Assembly (NCBI RefSeq): GCF_038096165.1
Contig: NZ_CP151076.1
Location: forward strand, 2,291,501 to 2,355,500
Source: Pseudomonas sp. G.S.17
GTDB lineage: Bacteria > Pseudomonadota > Gammaproteobacteria > Pseudomonadales > Pseudomonadaceae
Direction: 5' to 3'
Length of the DNA stretch: 64,000 nt
Shown: one piece after another, positions 32,998 to 42,699 of the stretch
Layout: each line of letters opens with the position of its first letter
Numbering within the stretch: position 1 is the stretch's first letter
Made by a program: the position numbers and the translations under genes
The notes under the pieces: model-generated
Told to the model about the DNA's origin: nothing
Seen by the model: the letters and a program-made list of their open reading frames with translations, nothing else
Database searches by the model: none

Positions 32998-34089
32998 ATG
33001 CTCAACAGATTTCTCAAGCACACCTTGGGTGCGGCGGTACTGCTCGGCTTGGCGAATGGCGCCATGGCGGACGGCCTGACCCTGGAAAAACCGGCGAAAA
33101 TCGCCATGGTGTATATCAGCCCGCGCAATGACGGCGGCTGGACGCAGGCGTTCGATGAGTCGCGGGTCAAGCTGGAGAAAGAGCTGGGCACCAAAATCCA
33201 GTACGTCGAAAGCGTTCCGGAAAACGCCGCAGCGATCACCCCGGTGGTGGACCGCCTGATTTCCCGGGGTGCCAACGTGATCATCGGCACCGCGTTCGGC
33301 TATTCCGACACCTTCCTGGAACTGGCGAAGAAATACCCGAAAGTCGCCTTCCTCAACGGCTCCGGCACCACCAATGCGCCGAACCTGGAATCGTTCTACG
33401 GTCGCACCTACGAAAGCCAATACCTGTGCGGCATGGCCGCTGGCGCTGCCTCGAAAACCGGCAAGCTCGGTTTCGTCGCCGCCAACCCCTTTGGTCAGGT
33501 GAACTGGACCGTCAATGCGTTTGAGTTGGGCGCGCAACAGATCAATCCCAATGCCACGGTCAACGTGATCTATACTGGCGCCTGGAACGATCCGGTCAAG
33601 GAACGCGCCGCCGCCATGGCGCTGATCGATAACGGCGCCGACGTCATCGGCCAGCACGTCGACAGCCCGACGCCGCAGATTGTCGCCCAGGAACGCGGCG
33701 TACTCGGTACCGGCCACCATCGCGACTTGAGCGAATTCGCACCTAAAGCCACGGTGTGTTCCTCGGCCTGGGTCTGGGATCGTTTCCTGGCGCCTGAGCT
33801 GAAAAAAGTCATGGCCGGCAATTGGGTGCCCAATCCCAATGGCGCGCTGTTGTCCATGGAACAAGGCGGCACGGACATTACGCTCACTGCGGGCGAGCAC
33901 ATCTCGGCAGAGAACAAGAAGAAAATCGAGCTGGCCCGGGAAGCCTTGATGAACGGCGAGAAAATTATCTACAGCGGCCCGATGAACGACCGCGACGGCA
34001 AGGAACGTATTGCTGCCGGCACCGCCATGTCCGATGCCGATCTGTGGAAAATGGACTGGTTTGTCAAAGGTGTGGCTTCTCAGCGATGA
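32998..34089 (+). CDS. BMP/PnrA-family periplasmic nucleoside or nucleobase binding protein
   Basis: The 363-residue protein starts at ATG 32998 (AGGAAG upstream) with a Sec signal ending GLANGAMA. The mature part has KIAMVYISPRNDGGWTQAFD, NVIIGTAFGYSDTFLELAKK, GRTYESQYLCGMAAGAASKT and GADVIGQHVDSPTPQIVAQE, all typical of BMP-family binding proteins, which mostly carry nucleosides or purines. There is no lipobox. The following three genes encode the matching ABC ATPase and permeases. Confidence 0.92.
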   Translation: MLNRFLKHTLGAAVLLGLANGAMADGLTLEKPAKIAMVYISPRNDGGWTQAFDESRVKLEKELGTKIQYVESVPENAAAITPVVDRLISRGANVIIGTAFGYSDTFLELAKKYPKVAFLNGSGTTNAPNLESFYGRTYESQYLCGMAAGAASKTGKLGFVAANPFGQVNWTVNAFELGAQQINPNATVNVIYTGAWNDPVKERAAAMALIDNGADVIGQHVDSPTPQIVAQERGVLGTGHHRDLSEFAPKATVCSSAWVWDRFLAPELKKVMAGNWVPNPNGALLSMEQGGTDITLTAGEHISAENKKKIELAREALMNGEKIIYSGPMNDRDGKERIAAGTAMSDADLWKMDWFVKGVASQR

Positions 34090-35600
34090 GCCAGGCGAGC
34101 GCGATCCAACTCACCGGTATCAGCAAGACCTTTGATGGCTTCAAGGCCCTCAGCGAGGCGCACTTCACCGCCAGATGGGGCGAAGTGCATGCGCTGCTGG
34201 GGGAAAACGGTGCTGGCAAATCGTCGCTGATGAATATCGCTGCGGGTTTGTACGCGCCCGAGAGTGGATCGCTGTTCATCGATGACAACCCGGTGCGGCT
34301 CAATGGTCCCAAGGATGCCAGCCGGCATCGGATTGGCATGGTGCATCAACATTTCAAGCTGGTGCGGCCGTTCACGGTTGCCCAGAACATTTTGCTCGGC
34401 CTGCCGCCTGAACCGGGGCAGGGCAGCTACACCAAGCGTCTGCACACCCTTGAACAGCACATCAGCGCCAAGGCTCAGGAACTGGGTTTTGCCATTGATC
34501 CACGGCAGACCATCGAGACCTTGTCGATTGCCGAGCAGCAGCGAGTGGAAATCCTCAAAGTGCTGCTGGCCGGGGCGCGCATTCTGATTCTCGATGAGCC
34601 GACAGCGGTGCTCACGGATAAGGAAGCCGAAGGGCTGTTGAGCACGGTGCAGTCGTTTGCCCGACAAGGCGCGGCGGTGATTCTGGTCACGCACAAGATG
34701 TCCGACGTCAAACGCTACGCCGACCGGGTCACGGTGATGCGCGGCGGACGTACCGTGCAAACCCTTGATCCGCACAGCGTCACGGTCGAGCAGTTGGTAC
34801 GCCTGACGGTAGGTGAATCCGCGCCGACCCTGGAATACCCGATGGCGGCTGCGGGGGAAGCGCGGCTGATTGTGAGCAATCTCAGGTCGGTGACCGGGCA
34901 AGGCCCGTTGGCCGGGGTCAACATGACCCTGCATGCCGGGCAGATTTATGGCATCGCCGGTGTCGGCGGTAACGGACAAAGCGAACTGGCTAACGCCTTG
35001 ATGGGGTTGCCGCAGCCGACCCAGGGCGAAATGCTCCTGCATGGTTTTGGTGACTTGCGCCAGGCCTCGCCCGAGCGCCGTCGCGACTTGCGCATCGCGT
35101 CGATTCCCGCCGACCGCTACGGCGCGGCGTTGGCCGGTTCGCTGTCGGTGGCGGAAAACTTCGGCATCGGCCAGATTCACAGCGGCCGCTACGGGTCATT
35201 CCTGCGCCTGCGCGGTGAGCAACTGGAGCAGGACGCCGCTGAGGCGATCAGCGCCTTCGATGTACAAGGCGTGCGTTCGCTGCAACAGAAAGCCGCATTA
35301 CTCTCCGGCGGCAACGCGCAAAAACTGGTGATCGCCAGGGAATTCAGCCGCGATCCGCAATTGGTGTTGGTGCATAGCCCGAGTCGCGGTCTGGATGCGC
35401 GGGCCACGGCGGCGGTACACGGGCGACTGCGCGCGGCTCGCGACGCTGGCGCAGCGGTGTTGGTGATCAGCGAAGACCTTGATGAAGTGTTGGCGCTGGC
35501 CGACCGCATCGGGGTCATGAACAGCGGCCGTATTGTCGCGGAATTCGAGCGTCCTGCGGATCGTCAGGCGATTGGCAAGGCGATGGTGAGTCATGACTGA
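34086..35600 (+). CDS. Two-domain ABC ATPase of the BMP-linked nucleoside transporter
   Basis: The 504-residue protein holds two nucleotide-binding domains like NupA/RbsA. The first has Walker A GENGAGKSS (about 40), the signature region LSIAEQQRVEILKVL and Walker B ILILDEPTAVL. The second has a degenerate Walker A (GVGGNGQSE, about 300) and LSGGNAQKLVIAREF. It powers uptake through the two permeases. The start overlaps the binding-protein stop (ATGA). Confidence 0.93.
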   Translation: MSQASAIQLTGISKTFDGFKALSEAHFTARWGEVHALLGENGAGKSSLMNIAAGLYAPESGSLFIDDNPVRLNGPKDASRHRIGMVHQHFKLVRPFTVAQNILLGLPPEPGQGSYTKRLHTLEQHISAKAQELGFAIDPRQTIETLSIAEQQRVEILKVLLAGARILILDEPTAVLTDKEAEGLLSTVQSFARQGAAVILVTHKMSDVKRYADRVTVMRGGRTVQTLDPHSVTVEQLVRLTVGESAPTLEYPMAAAGEARLIVSNLRSVTGQGPLAGVNMTLHAGQIYGIAGVGGNGQSELANALMGLPQPTQGEMLLHGFGDLRQASPERRRDLRIASIPADRYGAALAGSLSVAENFGIGQIHSGRYGSFLRLRGEQLEQDAAEAISAFDVQGVRSLQQKAALLSGGNAQKLVIAREFSRDPQLVLVHSPSRGLDARATAAVHGRLRAARDAGAAVLVISEDLDEVLALADRIGVMNSGRIVAEFERPADRQAIGKAMVSHD

Positions 35601-36735
35601 CGTCATTCCTGAATCTTTTTTGCATGTCACGCCGTCCCCAAAGCCACGCCATCAGCCGTTATTGGCGCGGCGTTACGCCCTGGAAATTCGCCAGCAACTG
35701 GCCTGGTATTGGCAGGCGCTGATCATCGCGCTGGCGCTGGTGGTTGGCCTGGGGATTTCGGCGGCGATTCTGGTCGGTGCCGGGGTGCCAGCCGAAGAAC
35801 TGCTCAACGAGTTCGTGGTGCTGACGGTGCTCGATCCGCAGAACTTCAAGTCCGTGCTGTTTCAGGCCGCGCCGATGATTCTGGTGGGGTTGGCGGGCTG
35901 CATGGCGTTTCGCGCGCGGTTCTGGAACCTCGGGCTCGAAGGCCAGATGATCTGGGGCGGCATCGGTGCCACCGCCATTTCATTGTTCGAAGTGGGTCCG
36001 CCGGCCATTCGTTTGCCGCTGATGCTGGCTGCCGCGATGATCTGCGGCGTGCTCTGGACGCTGGCGCCGGTGCTGCTCAAGCTGCGCCTCAAGGTCAACG
36101 AGATCATCTCGACGCTGATGCTCAATTACATTGCCGCCAATTTTCTCCTGCATCTGCTGTATGGCAGCTGGAAAGATCCCCGGGACAATTTTCCATATTC
36201 CCCGGCGTTTCGCAGCTTCGAGCGTTTGCCGGATCTGTTCGACGGCTACAACGCCGCGATCCTGCTCGCCGGGTTGGTCACCTTGTTTGCCTTGTGGTTC
36301 ATCGGCATTTCCCGCGCCGGCCTGTACCTGCGCTTCGTCGATGCCAACCCGCGCGTGGCCAGCGCGGTCGGCGTGCCGGTGCGCAAGATGATCATCGGCA
36401 CGGTGCTGTTGTCCGGCGCGTTGGCAGGCATCGCCGGTTTTATCGTCACGGCGGGGCAGGAAGGGCGTCTGACTCAGGCGTTCTATCAAGGTTACGGTTT
36501 TTCCGGAATTCTCATCGCGTTCCTGGCACGTAACAATCCGCTGGCGGCGACTATTGTGGCCCTGCTTGTGGCAATGCTGTTTGTGGCCGGGCGCAGCTTG
36601 CAGGTGTTCTACCAGATCCCGTTTTCCATGGTGCAGCTGATCCAGGCGATCCTGGTGATCTGCGTGGCTTCGTCGGATTTTTTCATTCGCCATCGCATGC
36701 GGCGCATCCAGGTTGTTCAAGGCGGAGAATCCTGA
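35593..36735 (+). CDS. ABC transporter permease, nucleoside/BMP type, subunit 1
   Basis: The 380-residue membrane protein has about nine membrane segments and the BPD_transp_2 motif GLAGCMAFRARFWNLGLEGQ, KVNEIISTLMLNYIAANF, and LSGALAGIAGFIVTAGQEGR near the ATPase contact. It starts 8 bp before the ATPase stop and pairs with the next gene. Confidence 0.92.
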   Translation: MTDVIPESFLHVTPSPKPRHQPLLARRYALEIRQQLAWYWQALIIALALVVGLGISAAILVGAGVPAEELLNEFVVLTVLDPQNFKSVLFQAAPMILVGLAGCMAFRARFWNLGLEGQMIWGGIGATAISLFEVGPPAIRLPLMLAAAMICGVLWTLAPVLLKLRLKVNEIISTLMLNYIAANFLLHLLYGSWKDPRDNFPYSPAFRSFERLPDLFDGYNAAILLAGLVTLFALWFIGISRAGLYLRFVDANPRVASAVGVPVRKMIIGTVLLSGALAGIAGFIVTAGQEGRLTQAFYQGYGFSGILIAFLARNNPLAATIVALLVAMLFVAGRSLQVFYQIPFSMVQLIQAILVICVASSDFFIRHRMRRIQVVQGGES

Positions 36736-37673
36736 TGGACATGATCGCCAACTGGTTGGGCAACTCGCCCGACTTCGCCGTACCTTTCGCCCTCGCAGCC
36801 TTGGGTCTGATTCTTACCGAACGGGCAGGGGTGCTGGCGCTGGGTGCCGAGGGCCTGATGCTGGTGGGCGCGCTGGCGGCCATCGGTGCGCAACTGAGCT
36901 TCAGTACGCCACTGATTTCGTTACTCGCGGCAATGCTTGCGGGCAGCGTGGTGTCGTTGCTGTTCGCGCTGATGGTGCTGGTGATGCGGATCAACCAGGT
37001 CATCGCCGGTCTCGCTCTGGTGTTCTTCTGCCAGGGCTTGACCGGGTTGCTCGGCACCTTGCTGGAGTGGACCAACCACCCGGTCACCGGGTTGTCGGCC
37101 ATAGCACTTTGGCCGTTCTCCGAGCTGCCTCTGATCGGCAAGGTGTTCGTGCAAAATCCGCTGGTCTATCTCACGCCGATCATCTTCATCGCCGCGGTCT
37201 GGTTCCTCAATCGCAGCAACCACGGCCTGCGCTTGCGTGCCGTGGGCGAGAATCCCCAGGCTGCGGACGCCGCCGGTATTTCGGTGCTGGGTTATCGGTT
37301 GGCGGCGATCATGGCCGGTGCGGCGTTGATCGGTCTGGCGGGCGGTTACATCTCTGTGCTCAGCACCAAGATGTGGATTGCCGACATGACCGGCGGGCGC
37401 GGCTGGATTGCCGTTTCCCTGGTGATCTTCGCGCGCTGGTCGCCATGGCGGGCGCTTGCCGGAGCCGTGTTGTTCGGCTGCATCGAAGCGTTGATTCCGC
37501 AACTGGCGACCACGGGCGTACGCCTGCCGCAATACTTCGTGCTGATGACGCCCTACGCAGTCACGCTGCTGGTGATGATCTGGGTCGCCATGGGCCAGCG
37601 CGACTCGGCGGCCAGGTCGGGCAGCCAACCGGGCGCCTTGGGTGAGCCATTCATTCGAGAAGAACGGCGCTGA
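36735..37673 (+). CDS. ABC transporter permease, nucleoside/BMP type, subunit 2
   Basis: The 312-residue partner permease has FALAALGLILTERAGVLALG AEGLM, RINQVIAGLALVFFCQGLTG and LRAVGENPQAADAAGISVLG (cytoplasmic loop). Its start overlaps the previous stop. It is the last gene of the RutR-linked operon. A long hairpin follows 8 bp later. Confidence 0.92.
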   Translation: MDMIANWLGNSPDFAVPFALAALGLILTERAGVLALGAEGLMLVGALAAIGAQLSFSTPLISLLAAMLAGSVVSLLFALMVLVMRINQVIAGLALVFFCQGLTGLLGTLLEWTNHPVTGLSAIALWPFSELPLIGKVFVQNPLVYLTPIIFIAAVWFLNRSNHGLRLRAVGENPQAADAAGISVLGYRLAAIMAGAALIGLAGGYISVLSTKMWIADMTGGRGWIAVSLVIFARWSPWRALAGAVLFGCIEALIPQLATTGVRLPQYFVLMTPYAVTLLVMIWVAMGQRDSAARSGSQPGALGEPFIREERR

Positions 37674-37680
37674 TGGATAG

Positions 37681-37712
37681 CGGCCGATCAGGTGCTACTG
37701 CCTGATTGGCCG
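37681..37712 (+). terminator. Hairpin after the nucleobase transporter operon
   Basis: CGGCCGATCAGG pairs with CCTGATTGGCCG around an 8-base loop. No T-run follows, so termination is uncertain. Confidence 0.45.
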
Positions 37713-37824
37713 GCAATTGGATTTGTCACTTATCTGCACGTTTGTGGAACATCTACCCAGTCAGCACTCGTATTTGCGCACCAAAATTAGGCGAAACAGG
37801 GTTATGTTTTTTTAAAGACCTAAA

Positions 37825-37841
37825 TTGGCGCCAATATTGTC
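37825..37841. promoter_or_regulatory. Palindrome upstream of the C45 gene, possible GntR site
   Basis: ATTGGCGCCAAT is a perfect palindrome, and GCCAATATTGTC (37830-37841) matches the tandem site GCCAATAATGGC at 44957-44981 at 10 of 12 positions. It lies 64 bp before the C45 start. Binding by the cluster's GntR protein is a guess. Confidence 0.35.
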
Positions 37842-37904
37842 TGGGTTTTTTGGTTTTTGGCTCGGGTCTTGCTCAGGTAACCGCCAAACAACTGAGGTGG
37901 TGAC

Positions 37905-39038
37905 ATGAGTCGTCTGTTCCCTTGCATCGAAATCAGCGGCACGCCATTTGAACGCGGCGTGCAATACGGCAAAGCCTGTCCGCTGATCATTGCCCGCAGC
38001 ATCGAAGTCTACAGTCAGCAATTGTTGGACATGGGTTACGACTGGGCGGGCATTCGGCGCTTGGTCAATCAGTTCGTGCCCAACATAGAAGCCTTTGAGC
38101 CGCAGTACCTGGAAGAAATGCGCGGCATTGCCCTGGGTTGCGGTCGGGATTTCGAGGCTATCGTCCTGATCAACGCACGGACCGAGATTATCCATCTGGG
38201 CCGGCGCAACATGCTGGACAGGCCTGAGCTGGATGGCTGTACCGGGGCGATCATCCTGCCCGGCGCCACCTTGCACAACGAGTTGCTGCACGGGCAGAAC
38301 TGGGACTGGCGCGCCGAGTGCGCTGAAACCGGCGTGGTCCTGCATATCCGCCGTGAAGACGGTCCGGATGTGCTGACCTTTACTGAAGCCGGTGGCCTGG
38401 GCCGGGCGGGACTCAACTCCATCGGCACCGCAATCACCGGCAATAACCTCGAATCCGACCGCGACTACCAGACCCTGGGCGTGCCCTTGCCGTTGATTCG
38501 GCGCAAGGCGCTGGAAGCCAATCATTTCGCCTTGGCGATGAAGGTCGTGGCGGTGACGCCCAAGTCCGGCTCCAACAACATGATGCTCAGCCATGCCGGT
38601 GGTTTCGGCATCAACTACGAGTGTGCGCCCGACGAAGTTTTCCCGTTGTTTGAAGACAACGGTTTGCTGGTGCATGCCAACCATTGGCGCAGCCCGGTGG
38701 CACAGGTCAAGTTGAATAATACCGGCATCGGTGGCGCCCCGGAGAGTTTCTACCGCGACATCCGGGTCGAGAAAATCCTTCGCCAGCGCCAGGGCGACCT
38801 GACCCTGGAACACATGAAAACCGCTTTCTTCGATGACTTCGGCACGCCGTTCGCCGTGTGCCGTCCGCCGCGGCCAAGTTCCAGCGGTGAAGACAATCTG
38901 TCGGCAACTGTGGCGATGATTGTCATGCGCCCGGCCAGCGGCTACATGGAAATCGCACCGCTGCCAGCGATTAGTAGTCTTTTCGGCAAGTACCAGCTGG
39001 AGATGGAGTCCGATTACGCACGGTACGCAGTATGGTAG
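37905..39038 (+). CDS. C45-family autoproteolytic acyltransferase/hydrolase (penicillin acyltransferase-like)
   Basis: The 377-residue N-terminal-nucleophile enzyme resembles acyl-CoA:6-APA acyltransferases of peptidase family C45. Self-cleavage would occur before Cys112 in the motif LDGCTGAIILPG, making two subunits. Other family blocks are GTPFERGVQYGKACP, EMRGIALGCGRDFEAIVLIN ART and LLHGQNWDWR. No signal peptide is visible, so it is probably cytoplasmic. It precedes a peptide-type ABC transporter, which suggests hydrolysis of an imported amide or N-acyl amino compound. Confidence 0.85.
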   Translation: MSRLFPCIEISGTPFERGVQYGKACPLIIARSIEVYSQQLLDMGYDWAGIRRLVNQFVPNIEAFEPQYLEEMRGIALGCGRDFEAIVLINARTEIIHLGRRNMLDRPELDGCTGAIILPGATLHNELLHGQNWDWRAECAETGVVLHIRREDGPDVLTFTEAGGLGRAGLNSIGTAITGNNLESDRDYQTLGVPLPLIRRKALEANHFALAMKVVAVTPKSGSNNMMLSHAGGFGINYECAPDEVFPLFEDNGLLVHANHWRSPVAQVKLNNTGIGGAPESFYRDIRVEKILRQRQGDLTLEHMKTAFFDDFGTPFAVCRPPRPSSSGEDNLSATVAMIVMRPASGYMEIAPLPAISSLFGKYQLEMESDYARYAVW

Positions 39039-39101
39039 GCGTTTTCATTTTTCTGTTTGAGCGAGCGGGCGCCTCGGTTAGCCAGATCCAACGCGTTACC
39101 G

Positions 39102-39125
39102 TTCTTCGCGAGCAAGCTCGCTCCT
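39102..39125. repeat. Single REP sequence
   Basis: TTCTTCGCGAGCAAGCTCGC followed by TCCTAC is a short REP hairpin in the gap between the C45 gene and the ABC permease. Confidence 0.7.
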
Positions 39126-39166
39126 ACTGAAATGCATTTCGGCCAGTACAGTACCGAGGTAGATAA

Positions 39167-40108
39167 ATGTTCCGTTTGATCCTTGCGCGTCTGGCCATGG
39201 CGGTTCCGACGCTGCTGCTGATTTCCATCGCGGTGTTCGCGATGATTCGCCTGATTCCCGGCGATCCGGCATTGCTGATGCTCGGCGATATGGCCGACCC
39301 GGCCAACTTGAGCGCGCTGCGTCAGTCCCTGGGGCTGGATCAGCCGATGTGGATTCAGTACCTGATCTGGATCAAAGCGGTGCTGAGCGGTGATCTGGGT
39401 CATTCCATCACCAGTCAGCAAGCGGTATTGCCGTTGGTACTGGACCGCTTCAGCGTCAGCCTGACCATCGTGCTGGGCGCGGTGTTTCTCGCCGCGCTGA
39501 TTGCCGTGCCTCTGGGCATGCTTGCCGCCTGGAAGCAGAACAGCCTGGTGGATCTCGGGCTGGTGACAGCGGCGACCTTGCTGTTGTCGATCCCCGGTTT
39601 CTGGATGGGTCTGCTGTTGCTGTATGCGTTTGGCCTGGCGCTAGGCTGGTTGCCGGTGGTGGGCTATGTGCCGTTTGGCGAAGATTTCGGCAAGGCGCTG
39701 ACTTACGTGATTCTGCCGATTGCCACGCTGGTCCTGCATGAGAGCGGGGTGATCATTCGCATGGCCAGGGCCAGCACCATCGAAGTGCTGCGCCTGGATT
39801 ACATCGCCCATGCCAGAGCGAAAGGCTTGTCGGAACGCGCGGTGCTCTGGCGCCACACGCTGCGCAATGCCTTCGCGCCCACCTGGACGCTGATCGGCCT
39901 GATCCTCGGTAACTTGCTCGGCGGTATCGCGGTGATCGAAACCGTGTTCACCATTCCGGGCATCGGCCGGCTGATGGTCGACTCCATCTATGCCCGGGAC
40001 TATCCGGTGCTGCAGGGCAGCCTGCTGTTGATCACCTTTGTTTATGTGCTGGTCAATCTGGTCGTCGACCTGATGTATCCGCTGTTCGATCCTCGGGTGA
40101 AAGTATGA
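39167..40108 (+). CDS. Peptide/nickel-type ABC permease (DppB-like)
   Basis: The 313-residue permease has the DppB start RLILARLAMAVPTLLLISIA, the gate motif RLIPGDPALLMLGDMADP and the ATPase contact loop EVLRLDYIAHARAKGLSERA, with about six membrane segments. It overlaps the next gene by four bases. Confidence 0.93.
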   Translation: MFRLILARLAMAVPTLLLISIAVFAMIRLIPGDPALLMLGDMADPANLSALRQSLGLDQPMWIQYLIWIKAVLSGDLGHSITSQQAVLPLVLDRFSVSLTIVLGAVFLAALIAVPLGMLAAWKQNSLVDLGLVTAATLLLSIPGFWMGLLLLYAFGLALGWLPVVGYVPFGEDFGKALTYVILPIATLVLHESGVIIRMARASTIEVLRLDYIAHARAKGLSERAVLWRHTLRNAFAPTWTLIGLILGNLLGGIAVIETVFTIPGIGRLMVDSIYARDYPVLQGSLLLITFVYVLVNLVVDLMYPLFDPRVKV

Positions 40109-40977
40109 AGACGCTGAATGAGTCACTGCCGATAGCTGTGCCCGCTGCGGCACCCGCCCGCAGGATGCGCATGCCGTCCTTCAACGCCCTGATCGGCGGC
40201 CTGCTGGTGGCAGTGCTGCTGGCGATGGCCCTGATCGGCGTGTTCTGGACCCCTTACGACCCCTTGAAGCTGGACCTGCTGCATCGCTTTCAGCCGCCGT
40301 CATGGACGCATGTGCTGGGTACTGACGAATTCGGCCGTGACGTGCTCAGCCGAATCATCATCGGTGCCCGCACCAGTCTGTGGATCAGCCTGTTGACGGT
40401 TTCCCTGGCGATCACCATCGGCACGCTGTTCGGCCTGTTGGCCGGTTACCTGCGCGGCTGGACTGACCGCTTGCTGATGATGGTCAACGACGCGCTGCTG
40501 GCGTTTCCCGGCATGTTGCTGGCGCTGGGCTTGCTGGCGATTGTCGGCGCCAGCCAGTACGGCATCGTCCTGGCGTTGGGCATCGCTTACATCCCGACGG
40601 TGGTGCGCGTGGTGCGCAGCACGGTGCTGTCATTGCGCGAGCGGGAGTTCATCGAGGCGTCGCGGGTCATCGGCAATTCCGAGCTGTACACCATGTGGAA
40701 GCACATCGCGCCCAATTGCGTGGCGCCGCTGATTGTCCTGGCCACCAGCATGTTCGGCTGGGCGATTCTCTCGGAAAGCGCCCTGAGTTTTCTCGGTCTC
40801 GGCGTGCCGCCGCCGGCGGCGACCTGGGGCAACATGCTCGCCGCCAGCCGTCCGCATCTGGCCACTGCGCCATGGCTGGGCTTCTTCCCGGGCTTGATGA
40901 TCGCCATCGCCTTGATCGGCATTAACCTCTTCGGCGATGCATTGCGTGATCGCCTCGACCCAAGGATGAACCGCTAA
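40105..40977 (+). CDS. Peptide/nickel-type ABC permease (DppC-like)
   Basis: The 290-residue permease has LGTDEFGRDVLSRIIIGART, VRVVRSTVLSLREREFIEAS RVIG (ATPase contact) and SESALSFLGLGVPPPAATWG, all standard for DppC. It ends on the base that begins the ATPase gene. Confidence 0.93.
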   Translation: MKTLNESLPIAVPAAAPARRMRMPSFNALIGGLLVAVLLAMALIGVFWTPYDPLKLDLLHRFQPPSWTHVLGTDEFGRDVLSRIIIGARTSLWISLLTVSLAITIGTLFGLLAGYLRGWTDRLLMMVNDALLAFPGMLLALGLLAIVGASQYGIVLALGIAYIPTVVRVVRSTVLSLREREFIEASRVIGNSELYTMWKHIAPNCVAPLIVLATSMFGWAILSESALSFLGLGVPPPAATWGNMLAASRPHLATAPWLGFFPGLMIAIALIGINLFGDALRDRLDPRMNR

Positions 40978-42608
40978 TGAACAGCGTGAAGCCATTGCTG
41001 CGCGTCAGCAATCTGAGCATCCAGGTCGGCGTCGATGGCGCGCTTGCCGTCGATCGCTTGAGTTTTGATATGGCGCCGGGTGAGATTGTCGCCCTGGTGG
41101 GCGAATCCGGCAGCGGCAAGACCATGGCGGCCCGCGCAGTCATCGGTCTGCTGCCGCCACCCATGCGGGTTTCGTCCGGGCAGTTGCTGCTCGATGACGT
41201 TGACCTGTGCACGCTCGATCACGAGCAACTGCGCCAGGTGCGCGGCGCGCGGATCGGCATGGTCTTCCAGGAACCCATGGTTTCGCTGAATCCGACCCTG
41301 ACTATCGGCCAGCAAATGGCTGAAGGGTTGCGCCTGCACACCGATCAGGACGAGAAAACCATTCGCGCCCGGTCGCTGGAAATGCTCCGCCGCATTGGCA
41401 TCGACGACCCGGAACGCTGCCTGAGCGCGTTCCCCCATGAATTTTCCGGCGGCATGCGCCAGCGCATCATGCTTGCCTCGGTGATGCTGTTGCGTCCGGC
41501 CTTGCTGATCGCCGACGAACCCACCACGGCGCTGGACACGCTGGCTCAGGCCGACGTCATCGAATTGATGCTGGAACTGACTCGGGAATACGGCACCGCT
41601 GTGCTGTTTATCAGCCACGATTTGTCGCTGGTGGTGCGCCATGCCCACAAGGTCGTCGTGATGCGTCACGGCAAGGCCGTGGAGACCGGGCCGACCCGGG
41701 AAATCCTGCTCGGCCCCAAGGCCGACTACACGCGGCAGTTGCTGGAGGCGTTGCCGACCCGAGGCGAACTGGCGCCGCCTTCGACGTCTTCGCCGCTGGT
41801 GGACATTCGCAACGTGACCATCGATCACCCTGGCCGCAAGCGTTTCATGCGCCGTACCGAAGCCAGGCGCGCGGTGGATGGCGTCAACCTGACGATTGCT
41901 GCGGGGGAAACCGTGGCGCTGGTGGGCGCCAGCGGTTCGGGCAAGACCACCTTGGGCCGCTCGGTGGTCGGCCTGATCACGCCAAGCGCCGGGGAAATAT
42001 TTTTTGACGGTGTGGACATTCTCAAGCGTGGCAATCGCGAGCACCGCCTGCAATGCCAGATGATTTTTCAGGACCCTGTGTCCTCGCTGGACCCACGCGC
42101 CAGGATCGCTGACATCCTCGCCGAACCCTTGCGTCACGTGCCCGGCCTGACCCGCGCGCAGTGCGCCGAGCGGGTGCGCGTCATCCTCAAGGACGTTGGC
42201 CTGGACGAGCAATTTGCCACGCGCTTTCCCCATCAGCTGTCCGGTGGGCAACGCCAGCGGGTGGCGATTGGTCGGGCGCTGGTTCGGCATCCGAAACTGG
42301 TCGTCGCCGATGAGCCGATTTCGGCGCTGGACATGACCATCCAGAAACAGATTCTCGAATTGTTCGAGCGCTTGCAGGCGCAGTACGGCTTTGCCTGTCT
42401 GTTCATTTCCCATGACCTGGCGGCCGTGGAGCGCATCGCGCATCGGGTTGCGGTCATGCAGCACGGTTGTCTGGTGGAAGTGGGCAGCATCGCGCAGGTT
42501 TTCGATCACCCGCAGCACCCGTTTACTAGACGCTTGCTGGCGGCCGCCAATCCGCTGCTGCGCTTGCCCGACGGCAGCTATCAGCTGCGCAGCAGTGCCG
42601 GGCCCTGA
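40977..42608 (+). CDS. Fused DppD-DppF type ABC ATPase
   Basis: The 543-residue protein joins both ATPases of an oligopeptide importer in one chain. The first domain has Walker A VGESGSGKT at 41-49, FSGGMRQRIMLASVM and ADEPTTALD. The second has Walker A VGASGSGKT near 320, LSGGQRQRVAIGRAL and ADEPISALD. Both domains look catalytically complete. Its start overlaps the stop of the DppC-like gene. Confidence 0.93.
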   Translation: MNSVKPLLRVSNLSIQVGVDGALAVDRLSFDMAPGEIVALVGESGSGKTMAARAVIGLLPPPMRVSSGQLLLDDVDLCTLDHEQLRQVRGARIGMVFQEPMVSLNPTLTIGQQMAEGLRLHTDQDEKTIRARSLEMLRRIGIDDPERCLSAFPHEFSGGMRQRIMLASVMLLRPALLIADEPTTALDTLAQADVIELMLELTREYGTAVLFISHDLSLVVRHAHKVVVMRHGKAVETGPTREILLGPKADYTRQLLEALPTRGELAPPSTSSPLVDIRNVTIDHPGRKRFMRRTEARRAVDGVNLTIAAGETVALVGASGSGKTTLGRSVVGLITPSAGEIFFDGVDILKRGNREHRLQCQMIFQDPVSSLDPRARIADILAEPLRHVPGLTRAQCAERVRVILKDVGLDEQFATRFPHQLSGGQRQRVAIGRALVRHPKLVVADEPISALDMTIQKQILELFERLQAQYGFACLFISHDLAAVERIAHRVAVMQHGCLVEVGSIAQVFDHPQHPFTRRLLAAANPLLRLPDGSYQLRSSAGP

Positions 42609-42699
42609 AGCCTGTTTTTTGCGCAGCAACCTGTGATTTATCTGAATGCCGTGGCTTGAGCGACGGCGCGAATGTGTTGGTTTTTCCAAGGAATCGCTG

